This document shows positions 1 to 8,839 of a stretch of 13,505 bases of DNA, piece after piece (the first letter of the stretch is position 1; the number at the start of each line of letters is the position of its first letter). The position numbers and the translations under genes were made by a program. The notes under the pieces are model-generated. The model made no database searches. It had not been told where the DNA came from and was given only the letters and a program-made list of their open reading frames with translations. The stretch covers positions 1 to 13,505 of the forward strand of contig JAVBQK010000130.1 of NCBI GenBank assembly GCA_031549105.1. The letters are read 5' to 3'. The stretch comes from Avichristensenella sp031549105. Lineage in GTDB: Bacteria > Bacillota > Clostridia > Christensenellales > Aristaeellaceae.

Positions 1-759
1 GCCGCCGCGCTGGAAAGCGCATGGCGCGATATTGAGCGTACCGCACATGCCGAGAAAGCGCCTGCGCCACTGTTTGATGATGGCAGCCTGTTGGGCCGCG
101 CAGGGCGCGATTTGAATGCTGAGATCATTGCCGGGCCGATAGACGATGTGCTCGCCGCGAAGCTGGACAAGTTGCTGCAGCGGAAGGTATGGTTGGATAG
201 CGGTGCGTTCCTGGTCATCGACCGCTGCGAGGCGATGACGGTGATCGACGTCAACAGTGGCAAGTACGTCGGCAAGAAAAGCCTGGACGACACGCTATTG
301 CACCTTAACTGCGAGGCTGCGCGGGAGATCGCGCGGCAGATACGCCTGCGGGACATGGGCGGCATTGTGGTGGTGGACTTTGTCGATATGGCACAGGAAG
401 AAGACCGACAGTCGGTTTTGGATGTGTTCATGATAGCGCTTGCGCCGGACCGCGCGCGCTACCATGTGCACGGGTTCACGGCGGCAGGCCTATTGGAAAT
501 GACGCGCCGGCCCGTATACCAGCCGGTGGAAGAAGCGCTGCGTGCGCCGTGTCCGCATTGCCATGGCGAGGGTACGGTGCTTGCGCCCAGTGAGGCCGCC
601 TATCGGCTTTCCCGCGACATCCGCAGGCGCCGCCTTGCGGGGGATGAAAGTGAGATCACCGTACGCGCCGCGCCGGAGCTGATCGAAGCGATGCACCGCA
701 CAGGTTCATGGGAAGGCGTGCGATTCATCGAGGAATCAACGCAAGGAGGAACGCCATGA
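1..759 (+). CDS. rng: Ribonuclease E/G family protein (RNase G-like), 3' part
   Basis: Endoribonuclease that cleaves single-stranded RNA in rRNA maturation and mRNA decay. The reading frame is open from base 1, so the gene begins upstream; the ATG at 91 is internal. Counting from base 1, the catalytic Asp of the I-D-V-N motif is residue 83 and the second catalytic Asp (V-V-V-D-F) is residue 126. Their spacing of 43 equals D303-D346 of E. coli RNase E. The Zn-link CPHC lies at residues 184-187, again at the E. coli distance from the second Asp. Only about 65 residues follow the Zn-link, so there is no long degradosome scaffold, which points to RNase G rather than a full RNase E. The stop overlaps the miaB start in ATGA, so it is the proximal gene of the + operon. 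The N-terminal S1 domain lies outside the window. Family assignment is firm; the G versus E label is inference. Confidence 0.93.
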   Translation, partial: AAALESAWRDIERTAHAEKAPAPLFDDGSLLGRAGRDLNAEIIAGPIDDVLAAKLDKLLQRKVWLDSGAFLVIDRCEAMTVIDVNSGKYVGKKSLDDTLLHLNCEAAREIARQIRLRDMGGIVVVDFVDMAQEEDRQSVLDVFMIALAPDRARYHVHGFTAAGLLEMTRRPVYQPVEEALRAPCPHCHGEGTVLAPSEAAYRLSRDIRRRRLAGDESEITVRAAPELIEAMHRTGSWEGVRFIEESTQGGTP

Positions 760-2171
760 CGCGCACGCAGCCGCCTCTCGTACCTGCGCAGGAAATGGAG
801 GCCCAACGGCAGGTTGCGCGCGAGGTGGCAAGCCTTCCCGGCCGTCCTACCTCCTATTATATTGTGACCTACGGCTGCCAGATGAACGCGCATGACTCGG
901 AGAAGCTCGCGGGGATGTTGGCCGAAATGGGCATGGTAGAGGCTTTGTCCCGCGAGGAGGCCGGACTGATCGTGTTCAACACCTGCTGCATCCGCGACAA
1001 CGCGGAGCGCAAGGCGCTCGGCAACATGACCTGGCTCAAACAGCTCAAGCGGAAGCGCCCGGAGCTGATGCTGTGCGTCTGCGGGTGCATGATGCAGCAG
1101 GAAAAGATGGCGCAGATCATCCTGCGGCAATATCCGTTCTTCGATGTCGCGTTCGGCACGCATAACCTGTACCGTTTCCCATCACTGCTGCTGCGCGCAC
1201 TGGAGACGCGCCGCCAGGTGATTGAGGTGAAGGACGAGACGGGCTGCATCGCCGAGGGGATGCCGGTGCGGCGCGAAAGCCCATTCAAGGCATATCTCAC
1301 GGTAATGTACGGGTGCAACAACTTCTGCTCGTACTGCATCGTGCCGTATGTGCGCGGCCGGGAACGTTCACGCGATATGGACGCAATCCTGCGCGAGGCG
1401 GAGGGTCTGCTCCAGGACGGCGTGCAGGAGATCATGCTGCTGGGGCAAAACGTCAACTCCTACGGGAATGACCTGGCGGGAGAAGCGTCGTTTGCGCACC
1501 TGCTCCGGCGGCTTGACGCACTGGGCGTGCCGCGCATCCGCTTCATGACCTCGCACCCCAAGGACCTGTCCGATGATTTGATCCAGGCGATCGCCGATTC
1601 GCCCCGCGTAGCGCGGCATCTGCACCTTCCCGCACAGTCGGGCAGCGATGCGATGCTTTCTGCGATGAACCGCATCTATAGCCGCGATGGTTATCTGGAA
1701 CGCGTACGTAGCCTCCGCAAAGCGGTGCCGGACATCGCGCTGACGACGGATTTCATCGTCGGGTTCCCGGGCGAAACGGAAGAAAACTTCCAGGATACGC
1801 TTTCATTGGTGCAGGCGGTTCGGTACGATTCCGCTTATACGTTCATCTTTTCGCCCCGCGAGGGTACGCGTGCTGCACGGCTGCCGGACCCCACACCACC
1901 GGAGGTGGCGACCGACCGTATCACGCGACTGATCGCCGCGCAGGAGGGGATTTCCGCGGAGATATACGCGTCACTCGTCGGCTCTCGCCAGCGCGTGCTG
2001 GTGGAGGAGGTCTCCCGGCGCGACGCGCTGCAAGTCGCGGGCAAATGTGACCGCAGCGTCACCATCAACTTTGCAGGCGATGACAGGCTAATCGGCCACT
2101 TTGTGGATGTCGCCGTCACCGCCGCCGGGCACAACACACTCAAGGCCCAGGCCCTGGAAGAACACGAATGA
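756..2171 (+). CDS. miaB: tRNA-2-methylthio-N6-dimethylallyladenosine synthase MiaB
   Basis: Radical-SAM methylthiotransferase that converts i6A37 to ms2i6A37 in tRNAs reading UNN codons. It uses two iron-sulfur clusters. The 471-residue protein has the usual three parts. The N-terminal UPF0004 domain carries cluster cysteines C41 (YGCQMN), C77 (NTC) and C111 (GCM), with the 36-residue C41-C77 spacing of the family. The radical-SAM domain has CxxxCxxC at C187, C191 and C194. A C-terminal TRAM-like region covers roughly the last 65 residues. ATG 756 was chosen over the upstream in-frame start at 708 because AAGGAGGA at 743-750 sits 5 nt before it and it overlaps the rng stop in ATGA. It works after MiaA, encoded four genes downstream in the same unit. 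MtaB and RimO are relatives, but the YGCQMN and NTCCIRDNAE motifs favour MiaB. Confidence 0.96.
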   Translation: MTRTQPPLVPAQEMEAQRQVAREVASLPGRPTSYYIVTYGCQMNAHDSEKLAGMLAEMGMVEALSREEAGLIVFNTCCIRDNAERKALGNMTWLKQLKRKRPELMLCVCGCMMQQEKMAQIILRQYPFFDVAFGTHNLYRFPSLLLRALETRRQVIEVKDETGCIAEGMPVRRESPFKAYLTVMYGCNNFCSYCIVPYVRGRERSRDMDAILREAEGLLQDGVQEIMLLGQNVNSYGNDLAGEASFAHLLRRLDALGVPRIRFMTSHPKDLSDDLIQAIADSPRVARHLHLPAQSGSDAMLSAMNRIYSRDGYLERVRSLRKAVPDIALTTDFIVGFPGETEENFQDTLSLVQAVRYDSAYTFIFSPREGTRAARLPDPTPPEVATDRITRLIAAQEGISAEIYASLVGSRQRVLVEEVSRRDALQVAGKCDRSVTINFAGDDRLIGHFVDVAVTAAGHNTLKAQALEEHE

Positions 2172-2175
2172 GGGG
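2171..2175 (+). promoter_or_regulatory. Ribosome binding site that decides the mutS start
   Basis: AGGGG overlaps the last base of the miaB stop codon. It lies 9 nt before ATG 2185 but directly abuts the other candidate, ATG 2176. The spacing supports 2185 and implies translational coupling to miaB. Confidence 0.6.
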
Positions 2176-2184
2176 ATGAAGCAA

Positions 2185-4782
2185 ATGGCCCTGACGCCCA
2201 TGATGCGCCAGTACCTGATGATGAAGGAAAAGTTCAAAGACGCCATTTTGTTCTTTCGGCTCGGGGACTTTTACGAGATGTTCTTCGAGGACGCACAGAC
2301 CGCCTCGCGGGAGCTGGACCTGACGCTTACCGGGAAGGATTGCGGGCTGGATGAGCGCGCGCCGATGTGCGGCGTGCCGTTTCACAGCAGCGAGGGGTAC
2401 ATCAGCAAGCTGGTGCAAAAGGGGTACAAGGTTGCCATCTGTGAGCAACTGACCGACCCCAAGGAAACCAAGACGCTGGTGGACCGCGGCGTCATCCGCG
2501 TGGTGACACCCGGAACGATCGTCGAGCAGTCGATGCTGGACGAGAAGCGCAACAACTACCTGCTGGCGCTGTGCATGGACGGCAGCCGCGCGGGCATTGC
2601 ATATGCCGACGTATCCACGGGCGAGTGCTGCACGTTTGAGATGGACGGCGCGCCGGCATCGCTGCTCAATGAGATTGGCAGGATTGAGCCGACAGAAATC
2701 ATCGCCAATGAGGCGGCGGCGCTTGCCTGCGCCGGGATGAGCTTCACCGCGCCGCTGACGCCGTACCTGCCCAAGGCCTGGACACCCGCGAACGCCGAAA
2801 GGATGATCCTTGACCATTTCCGTGTCCGCACGTTGGATTCCTTTGGGATCACCGGCCAGAAGTTGGCGATTGGCGCGGCAGGCGCGCTGCTCAGCTACCT
2901 GAGCGAGACGCAGCTCAACGCGCTGGGACATATCAGCAGTTTGCGCCAGTACACGGCAGGGCAGTACATGGTGCTGGACCAGACCGCACGGCGCAACCTG
3001 GAGCTAACGCAGACGATCCGCCGGGGCGTGGGGAAGGGCACGCTGCTGCACCTGCTGGATCATACCGCCACCGCGATGGGCGCGCGGCTCCTGCACGCGT
3101 GGGTAGAACAGCCACTCGCGGTGCGGGAGGCGATCGAGCGGCGGCTCTCGGCGGTCGCGGCGCTCTCCGCGTCGCCGGTGCTGATGGAGGCGCTGTTTGA
3201 CACGCTGAAAAATGTGCGCGACGTGGAGCGCATCGTCGGCCGGATATCCTACAATACGATCAGCGCGCGGAACTGCCTGGCGCTTCGTCAATCATTTGAC
3301 GCGGTGCCGTTGGTTGCTGACCTCATCGCGGAACTGGATGCCGAGATGATCCGCGAGGCGTACGCCGATCTTGATCCGATGGACGATGTGGTCGACTTGA
3401 TCGACCGGATGATCGACCCGGACGCGCCGCTGACGCTCAGCGAAGGCGGGGTTATCCGGGCCGGATACAGCGAGGACCTGGACAAACTCCGCCGCGCTTC
3501 ATCCGATGGCAAGCAGTGGATTGCCGAGATGGAGGCGCGCGAGCGTGAAGTTACCGGAATCAAAAACCTGCGCATCAGCTTTCACAAGATATTCGGCTAC
3601 TGCATCGAGGTCACCAAATCGTATTACGAGCTGGTGCCGATGCGCTACATCCGCAGGCAGACGCTGGCCAACTGTGAGCGCTACGTGACGCCGGAGCTGC
3701 AGGAGATGGAAAAGCAGATTCTTGGCGCGGCGGAACGTGCGGTGCGGCTGGAGCAGCAGATATTCGCGACATTGAAAGAAAAACTCGAAGCGAACATCGC
3801 CCGCATGCAGCGCACCGCCGAGGCGCTCAAGACGCTGGATGCGGCGCTTTCGCTCGCGCTGGCCGCGCAGGAAAACGGTTATGTGCGCCCGACGATCAAC
3901 GATGAGGGGATCATTGACATCGTGGATGGGCGGCACCCGGTAGTGGAGAAGATGCTGCGCGATGAGCAGTTTGTGCCCAATGACACGCGCATGAACCTGA
4001 CCGACCACCGCATGCTGATCGTGACCGGCCCCAACATGGCCGGCAAGAGCACCTACATGCGGCAGGTTGCGCTGATCACGCTGATGGCGCATATGGGCAG
4101 CTTCGTGCCCGCAAAGTCCGCGTCCATTGGGCTGACCGACCGCATCTTCACCCGCATCGGCGCATCGGACGACCTGTCCAGCGGGCAGTCGACCTTCCTG
4201 GTGGAAATGAGCGAGACAGCGCAGATTTTGCGCAACGCCACCCGGCGTTCGCTGCTGATCCTCGACGAAATCGGCCGCGGGACAAGCACATTTGATGGCC
4301 TGTCGATCGCCTGGGCGGTGGTGGAGCATATCTGCGGCAGTGAGGTGGGCGCGAAAACGCTCTTCGCGACGCATTACCATGAGCTGTCTGAGCTGGAAGG
4401 GCGGCTGGACGGTGTGGTCAATTTCCGAATTGCCGTCAAGGAGCACGGCGAGGACATCATTTTCCTCCGGCGGATCGAGCGCGGAGGCGCGGATAAGAGC
4501 TTCGGCATCCATGTCGCGCGGCTGGCTGGGGTTCCGCAGCCGGTGGTGGCGCGCGCGCAGGAGATCTTGGCTCGGCTGGAGACGGCCAATGTCAGCCAGG
4601 CGTCGATCGGCGCGAACATCCTGGAGGACCACCGCCAGGAACGCCATAAACAGGTTGGCTTTGCGGATTTTGAGGCCGTGGGCCTGGTGGAGGAGCTGCG
4701 CGGGCTGGATGTCAACAGCATGACGCCGATGGAGGCGCTCAACATGCTCTTCACCCTGCGCGAGAAAGCGAGGAATGTATGA
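2185..4782 (+). CDS. mutS: DNA mismatch repair protein MutS
   Basis: Mismatch-recognition ATPase that binds mispairs and small loops and recruits MutL. The 865-residue length matches Bacillus MutS (about 860). The mismatch-reading Phe-X-Glu motif is F29-Y30-E31 in the N-terminal domain. Connector, lever and clamp domains follow. The C-terminal ABC ATPase has Walker A (TGPNMAGKST, from residue 614), Walker B Asp-Glu at 694-695 and the FATHYHEL switch with His730. ATG 2185 gives an N-terminus MALTPMMRQY, like the Bacillus protein, and has a well-spaced ribosome binding site; ATG 2176 would add three residues, and a start at 2101 would overlap miaB by 71 nt with no ribosome site. The stop overlaps mutL in ATGA, as expected for partners made in a fixed ratio. 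The gene is intact. This is MutS1, since it lacks the Smr domain of MutS2. Confidence 0.98.
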   Translation: MALTPMMRQYLMMKEKFKDAILFFRLGDFYEMFFEDAQTASRELDLTLTGKDCGLDERAPMCGVPFHSSEGYISKLVQKGYKVAICEQLTDPKETKTLVDRGVIRVVTPGTIVEQSMLDEKRNNYLLALCMDGSRAGIAYADVSTGECCTFEMDGAPASLLNEIGRIEPTEIIANEAAALACAGMSFTAPLTPYLPKAWTPANAERMILDHFRVRTLDSFGITGQKLAIGAAGALLSYLSETQLNALGHISSLRQYTAGQYMVLDQTARRNLELTQTIRRGVGKGTLLHLLDHTATAMGARLLHAWVEQPLAVREAIERRLSAVAALSASPVLMEALFDTLKNVRDVERIVGRISYNTISARNCLALRQSFDAVPLVADLIAELDAEMIREAYADLDPMDDVVDLIDRMIDPDAPLTLSEGGVIRAGYSEDLDKLRRASSDGKQWIAEMEAREREVTGIKNLRISFHKIFGYCIEVTKSYYELVPMRYIRRQTLANCERYVTPELQEMEKQILGAAERAVRLEQQIFATLKEKLEANIARMQRTAEALKTLDAALSLALAAQENGYVRPTINDEGIIDIVDGRHPVVEKMLRDEQFVPNDTRMNLTDHRMLIVTGPNMAGKSTYMRQVALITLMAHMGSFVPAKSASIGLTDRIFTRIGASDDLSSGQSTFLVEMSETAQILRNATRRSLLILDEIGRGTSTFDGLSIAWAVVEHICGSEVGAKTLFATHYHELSELEGRLDGVVNFRIAVKEHGEDIIFLRRIERGGADKSFGIHVARLAGVPQPVVARAQEILARLETANVSQASIGANILEDHRQERHKQVGFADFEAVGLVEELRGLDVNSMTPMEALNMLFTLREKARNV

Positions 4783-6632
4783 TCAACCGGCACGCCATCC
4801 GCGCGCTCGACCCGCTGGTGGTTGGCAAGATCGCCGCCGGCGAGGTCGTGGAGCGCCCGGCGTTTGCTATCAAGGAGCTGGTGGAGAACTGTATCGACGC
4901 GGGCGCGACGGCGGTCACCGTCGAGATACGCGAAGGTGGGATGACGTACTTTCGCGTGACGGACAACGGCTGCGGCATTCCGCCGGCTGATGTGCGCATG
5001 GCGTTCGTCCGCCATGCGACGAGCAAGCTCCGCACCGCCGAGGAGCTAGATGCGATCCACACGCTGGGATTTCGCGGGGAGGCGCTAGCGTCCATTGCGG
5101 CAGTCGCGCGGGTGGAGATGGTGACGCGCGCGGCGGGGAGCGAGACCGGCATCAAGGCGATCGTCACTGGCGGCGTGATGGAATCCATCCAGGATGCCGC
5201 CAGCCCTGAGGGGACATCTATTACGGTGCGCGATCTCTTTTTTAACACCCCGGCCAGGCAGAAGTTTCTCAAGAAACCCGCGACCGAAAGCAGCCTGGTT
5301 TCCGACCTGATCATGCGGCTAATCCTTGCGCGGCCCGATATTTCGTTTCGGCTGATGAATGCGGAGCGGCAAATTTACCGCAGCCCCGGCAATGGGAACC
5401 TGCGCGATGCGATGTTCAGCGTGCTGGGCCGGGAGGCGCTGGCGTCGTTGGTCGAGGTACGTGGCAGCGCGGCAGGGTGCGTGCTTAGCGGCTTTGTCGG
5501 CGTGGGGGAGGCCTCACGCGGAAGCCGGGCAATGCAAACCTTCATCCTCAACGGGCGCTATGTGCGCAACGCGTTCCTTTCGCAGGCACTGGAAGAAGCG
5601 TGCCACGAGCGCGTGATGACAGGCAAATACCCGGTCTGCGCGCTTCACCTGACAATGCCCTTTGAGGCAGTGGATGTGAACGTGCACCCCAACAAGCTAG
5701 AGGTGCGCTTTCAGGATGAGCGCGCACTAATGGCGGGGATTACATCGATTGTCCGTGCGGCGTTTGAGGTGGAACCGCTGAAGGCTGCGCCAAAGCTGAC
5801 TTTGCCACCAGAGGCTGCGGCGCCTATACAACCGGCGCCGCAGCATGGGCTAAGCGACGAAGCACCACTTACTCCGCGTGTGCCAGAGCATCCCGTGATA
5901 TTTTCGCAACCGACCGACCGACCGACGGTACGATTGATGGATGCCGCGGTTATGCCACTGCCTATTCCCGACCGACCGGCGGTTTTTGTACCGCCACCTG
6001 CTGTGCTGCCTGTCGTCAATGCTGAACAGACCAGCTTTGCCGAGCCGAAAGGTGCGGAACTTCCGCTGAAGCTCCTGGGGGTAGCATGGTTTGAATACGT
6101 CTTTGCCGAGCAGGGCGATGCGCTTTATATCATTGACCAGCACGCGGCGCATGAACGCATCCTGTACGAGCGGTTTTGTAGGGCGCTTGACCAGCATGCC
6201 GCATCACAGCAGCTGCTTACGCCGCAGGTGGTGCAGTTGACGCACCGCGAGCACGCGGCGATCATGACAAGCCTCGACGACCTTCGGGCATCAGGGTTCG
6301 ATATTGAGGATTTCGGCGATCGCTCCATTCAAGTGCGCGCAGTACCTATGATTTTGGGCGTGCCGCAGTTGAAACCGTTTTTTGGCGATCTGGCAGATAG
6401 CCTGAATGAATACAGAACCATGCCAACAGAGCAGAAACGGCGGGATGTGCTCGTCAAACTTGCATGCCGAAAGGCCGTCAAGGCGGGCGACATGTTGCCG
6501 CGCGCGGAGATTGAGGCGTTGATCCGCCAGATGCGCGAGACCGGCGCGCCGCCAACCTGCCCGCATGGGCGACCGCTGGTGGTTAGAATCGACAAGAGCG
6601 AATTGGATAAGCGGTTCCGGAGAATCGTATAG
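4779..6632 (+). CDS. mutL: DNA mismatch repair protein MutL, endonuclease-type
   Basis: GHKL ATPase that links mismatch recognition by MutS to strand removal. N-terminal ATPase motifs are all present: IAAGEVVERP (18-27), KELVEN with Glu36, DNGCGI (62-67), RHATSKL (78-84) and GFRGEAL (97-103). A Pro-rich variable linker spans about residues 340-440. The C-terminal domain has the metal-binding nicking motif DQHAAHERILYE (453-464), ACRKA around Cys563, and CPHGRP (594-599). Such motifs mark MutL proteins that nick DNA themselves, as in bacteria without MutH. The 617-residue length is normal. The start overlaps the mutS stop in ATGA, preceded by AGGA at 4771-4774. An 18-bp tetranucleotide repeat lies in the linker and could allow frameshift by slippage. 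The adjacent miaA follows after only 3 nt. Confidence 0.98.
   Translation: MINRHAIRALDPLVVGKIAAGEVVERPAFAIKELVENCIDAGATAVTVEIREGGMTYFRVTDNGCGIPPADVRMAFVRHATSKLRTAEELDAIHTLGFRGEALASIAAVARVEMVTRAAGSETGIKAIVTGGVMESIQDAASPEGTSITVRDLFFNTPARQKFLKKPATESSLVSDLIMRLILARPDISFRLMNAERQIYRSPGNGNLRDAMFSVLGREALASLVEVRGSAAGCVLSGFVGVGEASRGSRAMQTFILNGRYVRNAFLSQALEEACHERVMTGKYPVCALHLTMPFEAVDVNVHPNKLEVRFQDERALMAGITSIVRAAFEVEPLKAAPKLTLPPEAAAPIQPAPQHGLSDEAPLTPRVPEHPVIFSQPTDRPTVRLMDAAVMPLPIPDRPAVFVPPPAVLPVVNAEQTSFAEPKGAELPLKLLGVAWFEYVFAEQGDALYIIDQHAAHERILYERFCRALDQHAASQQLLTPQVVQLTHREHAAIMTSLDDLRASGFDIEDFGDRSIQVRAVPMILGVPQLKPFFGDLADSLNEYRTMPTEQKRRDVLVKLACRKAVKAGDMLPRAEIEALIRQMRETGAPPTCPHGRPLVVRIDKSELDKRFRRIV
5909..5926 (+). 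repeat. ACCG tetranucleotide tract (4.5 copies) in the mutL linker
   Basis: Four complete ACCG units plus AC run in a row, encoding part of QPTDRPTV near residue 378. A second short run of CCGACCGACCG lies at 5968-5978. Gain or loss of one 4-nt unit would shift the frame ahead of the endonuclease domain. The tract is short, so it may be only a by-product of a Pro/Asp/Arg/Thr linker in a GC-rich genome. Confidence 0.85.
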
Positions 6633-6635
6633 CGT

Positions 6636-7616
6636 ATGAGCGAAGCAGGGAATAAGCAGAAACCGCGCGTCGTCGCCATTGTTGGGCCGACCGCAACGGG
6701 TAAAACCGATGCGGCGGTCGCTGTTTGCACGGCCCTTTCGGGCGAAGCTATTTCGATGGACTCGATGCAGATTTACAGGCGGCTCTCCATTGGCACGGCG
6801 AAACCCTCAGCTGCAGAGATGGGCGGCATCCCGCATCACATGCTTTCGATCGTTGAGCCGGAGACAGCATACTCGGTGGCCGAATACCAGAGGGATGCAC
6901 TGGCCGCGATGGAAAGCGTGCTCGCGCGAGGGAACCTGCCCGCTTTTGTCGGCGGCACGGGGCTGTATCTCCAAGCGGTCAGCCATCCGCTGCGGTTTGC
7001 CGAGGCGGGCGGCGCAAGCCCTGTTCGTGAGCGCTTGCAGCAGGAGGCGGAGCAGCCCGGTGGCGCGGAAGCGTTGCATATACGTTTGGCGAAAGTTGAT
7101 CCAGAAAGTGCGGAGCGGCTGCATGTGAACAACACACGCCGCGTGATTCGCGCTCTGGAGATATTCGAGACGACAGGAACGCCGATGTCCGAAGCAATTA
7201 GCGATTGGGAGGCTGAACCCGACCAGGATTGGCGTATCTTTGCGCTGACGATGCCGCGCGAAGCGCTCTATGCGCGAATCAATGCACGGGTCGACATCAT
7301 GGTGGCTCGCGGTCTCATCGATGAGGTGCGATCGCTGCTGCAAAGTGGTCTGCCCCGGGAGTGTCAGGCATTGCAGGCGATTGGCTACAGGGAGATTGTC
7401 GAGATGCTGGATGGGCGGTGTACGCAGGCCGAGGCAGTCGAGGCCATCAAGATGAACTCGCGCCGGTATGCCAAACGGCAGCTGACGTGGCTGCGGCGCG
7501 ATAGCCGTATTGAATGGATGAACCTGGCCGACTTTGACAATCCCAGTGCGCTGCACGCGATGCTGGTAGCGCGAATTTGGGAGGGGAGAGGGGGAGACAA
7601 AAATGCCGGGAATTGA
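6636..7616 (+). CDS. miaA: tRNA dimethylallyltransferase MiaA
   Basis: Transfers the dimethylallyl group from DMAPP to N6 of A37 in tRNAs that read codons starting with U, forming i6A37, the substrate of MiaB. The 326-residue protein has the P-loop GPTATGKT (17-24), then DSMQIYRRLSIGTAKPS (substrate and tRNA recognition), GIPHH, FSVAEFQ-like YSVAEYQ, and VGGTGLY. NNTRRVIRALE closes the insertion domain. The start lies 3 nt after the mutL stop; a GGAG at 6619-6622 is 13 nt upstream, rather far, so translation probably depends on ribosomes finishing mutL. It overlaps the next gene by 14 nt. The linkage mutL-miaA is widespread in bacteria. No defect is seen. Confidence 0.97.
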   Translation: MSEAGNKQKPRVVAIVGPTATGKTDAAVAVCTALSGEAISMDSMQIYRRLSIGTAKPSAAEMGGIPHHMLSIVEPETAYSVAEYQRDALAAMESVLARGNLPAFVGGTGLYLQAVSHPLRFAEAGGASPVRERLQQEAEQPGGAEALHIRLAKVDPESAERLHVNNTRRVIRALEIFETTGTPMSEAISDWEAEPDQDWRIFALTMPREALYARINARVDIMVARGLIDEVRSLLQSGLPRECQALQAIGYREIVEMLDGRCTQAEAVEAIKMNSRRYAKRQLTWLRRDSRIEWMNLADFDNPSALHAMLVARIWEGRGGDKNAGN

Positions 7617-8835
7617 GGCGGTTTTGCAGCGTGCGGAGGCGGATCTGGCGCCGGTTTGGGCGGAGTTTGCCCGCGTGGAGCGTGTGAATTTTGCCCGCGT
7701 GCTGCGCGCACTGCAGGAGGCGCGCATCGGCGCACAGCATTTTGCGCCGACGACGGGCTACGGATATGGCGATACCGGGCGTGATGCGCTGGAAAAGGTC
7801 TATGCTGATGTGCTGGGCTGCGAAGCCGCGCTTGTAAGGCCGCAGATTGTCTCCGGCACGCACGCGCTGGCGGTGGCGCTGTTCGGCCTGCTTCGTCCGG
7901 GTGAGCGGCTATTGTCCGCAGCCGGAAAGCCGTATGATACGCTGGATGAAGTTATCGGCATCACCACGCCGGTGGATGGTTCGCTTGCGTCATGGGGTGT
8001 TTCCTATGACCAGGCCGAACTGACCGAGGCGGGGGAGATCGACCTACCCGCGATCGTCGCGGCGATCAGGCCGGAAACCCGCGTGGTGCTGGTGCAGCGC
8101 TCACGGGGCTATGCCTGGAGGCCCACGCTGAGCCTAGCAGCAATCGGGCAGGTATGCAAGGCTGTGCATGCGGCGAATCCGCACACAGTTGTGCTGGTTG
8201 ACAATTGTTATGGGGAGTTCACATGTGAGGCGGAACCTTCGTCCGTTGGGGCGGATGTGCTCGTCGGCTCGCTGATCAAGAACCCGGGCGGTGGACTCGC
8301 GCCGACGGGCGGATACATCGCCGGGCGCGCATCGGCAATCGAACGGGTGGCAACCCGGCTAACCTCACCAGGAATCGGCGCGGAAGTCGGTTCCTATGCG
8401 GCGAGCTATCAGCCGTTTTTCCAGGGGTTGTTTCTTGCGCCGCACACAGTATGCCAGGCGCTGATGGGCGCGTCGCTGGCGGCGCGCGTGTTCGAGGAGG
8501 AAGGCTTTGCCGTTCATCCGGCCTATAATGCGCCGCGCGGCGACATCATCCAGGCTGTTCGCCTGGAAACAGCGGAGCGACTGATCGCATTTTGCCAAGC
8601 CGTGCAGGCCGCGTCACCAGTGGACAGCTACGCGCTGCCAGAGCCATGGGACATGCCGGGCTATCAGCATCAGGTGATCATGGCGGCCGGGACATTCGTC
8701 TCCGGCGCATCGATCGAACTGAGCGCCGACGCACCAATCCGCCCGCCGTATATCGCGTATTGGCAGGGAGGGCTCACCTACGCGCACTGCCGGGTTGCGG
8801 TGGGGGAAGCACTGCGCGCGGTGCGCCAGGTGTAA
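7603..8835 (+). CDS. ynbB: Methionine gamma-lyase family PLP enzyme (YnbB/aluminum-resistance protein family)
   Basis: A fold-type I pyridoxal-phosphate protein of the family annotated as methionine gamma-lyase-like or 'aluminum resistance protein'; B. subtilis YnbB is the reference member. The reaction is not established from sequence. Visible features are the TGYGYGDTGRD segment near the N-terminus, SGTHA (84-88), which should hold the PLP phosphate, Asp200 in VLVDNCYGEF for the ring nitrogen, and the Schiff-base Lys226 in SLIKNPGGG. The 410-residue length is normal. The ATG overlaps the end of miaA by 14 nt and has GGAG at 7593-7596, 6 nt upstream, within a purine-rich run. It is the last gene of the + unit and ends 4 nt from the lexA stop. 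Position between miaA and lexA is typical of Firmicutes. The gene symbol is by homology of family and context. Confidence 0.9.
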   Translation: MPGIEAVLQRAEADLAPVWAEFARVERVNFARVLRALQEARIGAQHFAPTTGYGYGDTGRDALEKVYADVLGCEAALVRPQIVSGTHALAVALFGLLRPGERLLSAAGKPYDTLDEVIGITTPVDGSLASWGVSYDQAELTEAGEIDLPAIVAAIRPETRVVLVQRSRGYAWRPTLSLAAIGQVCKAVHAANPHTVVLVDNCYGEFTCEAEPSSVGADVLVGSLIKNPGGGLAPTGGYIAGRASAIERVATRLTSPGIGAEVGSYAASYQPFFQGLFLAPHTVCQALMGASLAARVFEEEGFAVHPAYNAPRGDIIQAVRLETAERLIAFCQAVQAASPVDSYALPEPWDMPGYQHQVIMAAGTFVSGASIELSADAPIRPPYIAYWQGGLTYAHCRVAVGEALRAVRQV

Positions 8836-8839
8836 TCCT

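Noticed and set aside
2140..2931. 263-codon - strand frame across the miaB end and the mutS start
   Set aside because: Antisense to MutS residues that match the family well; no domain or ribosome site was seen.
3499..4647. 382-codon open frame on the - strand within mutS
   Set aside because: It lies fully inside the well-supported MutS ATPase and clamp region, has a composition typical of antisense frames and no recognisable motif.
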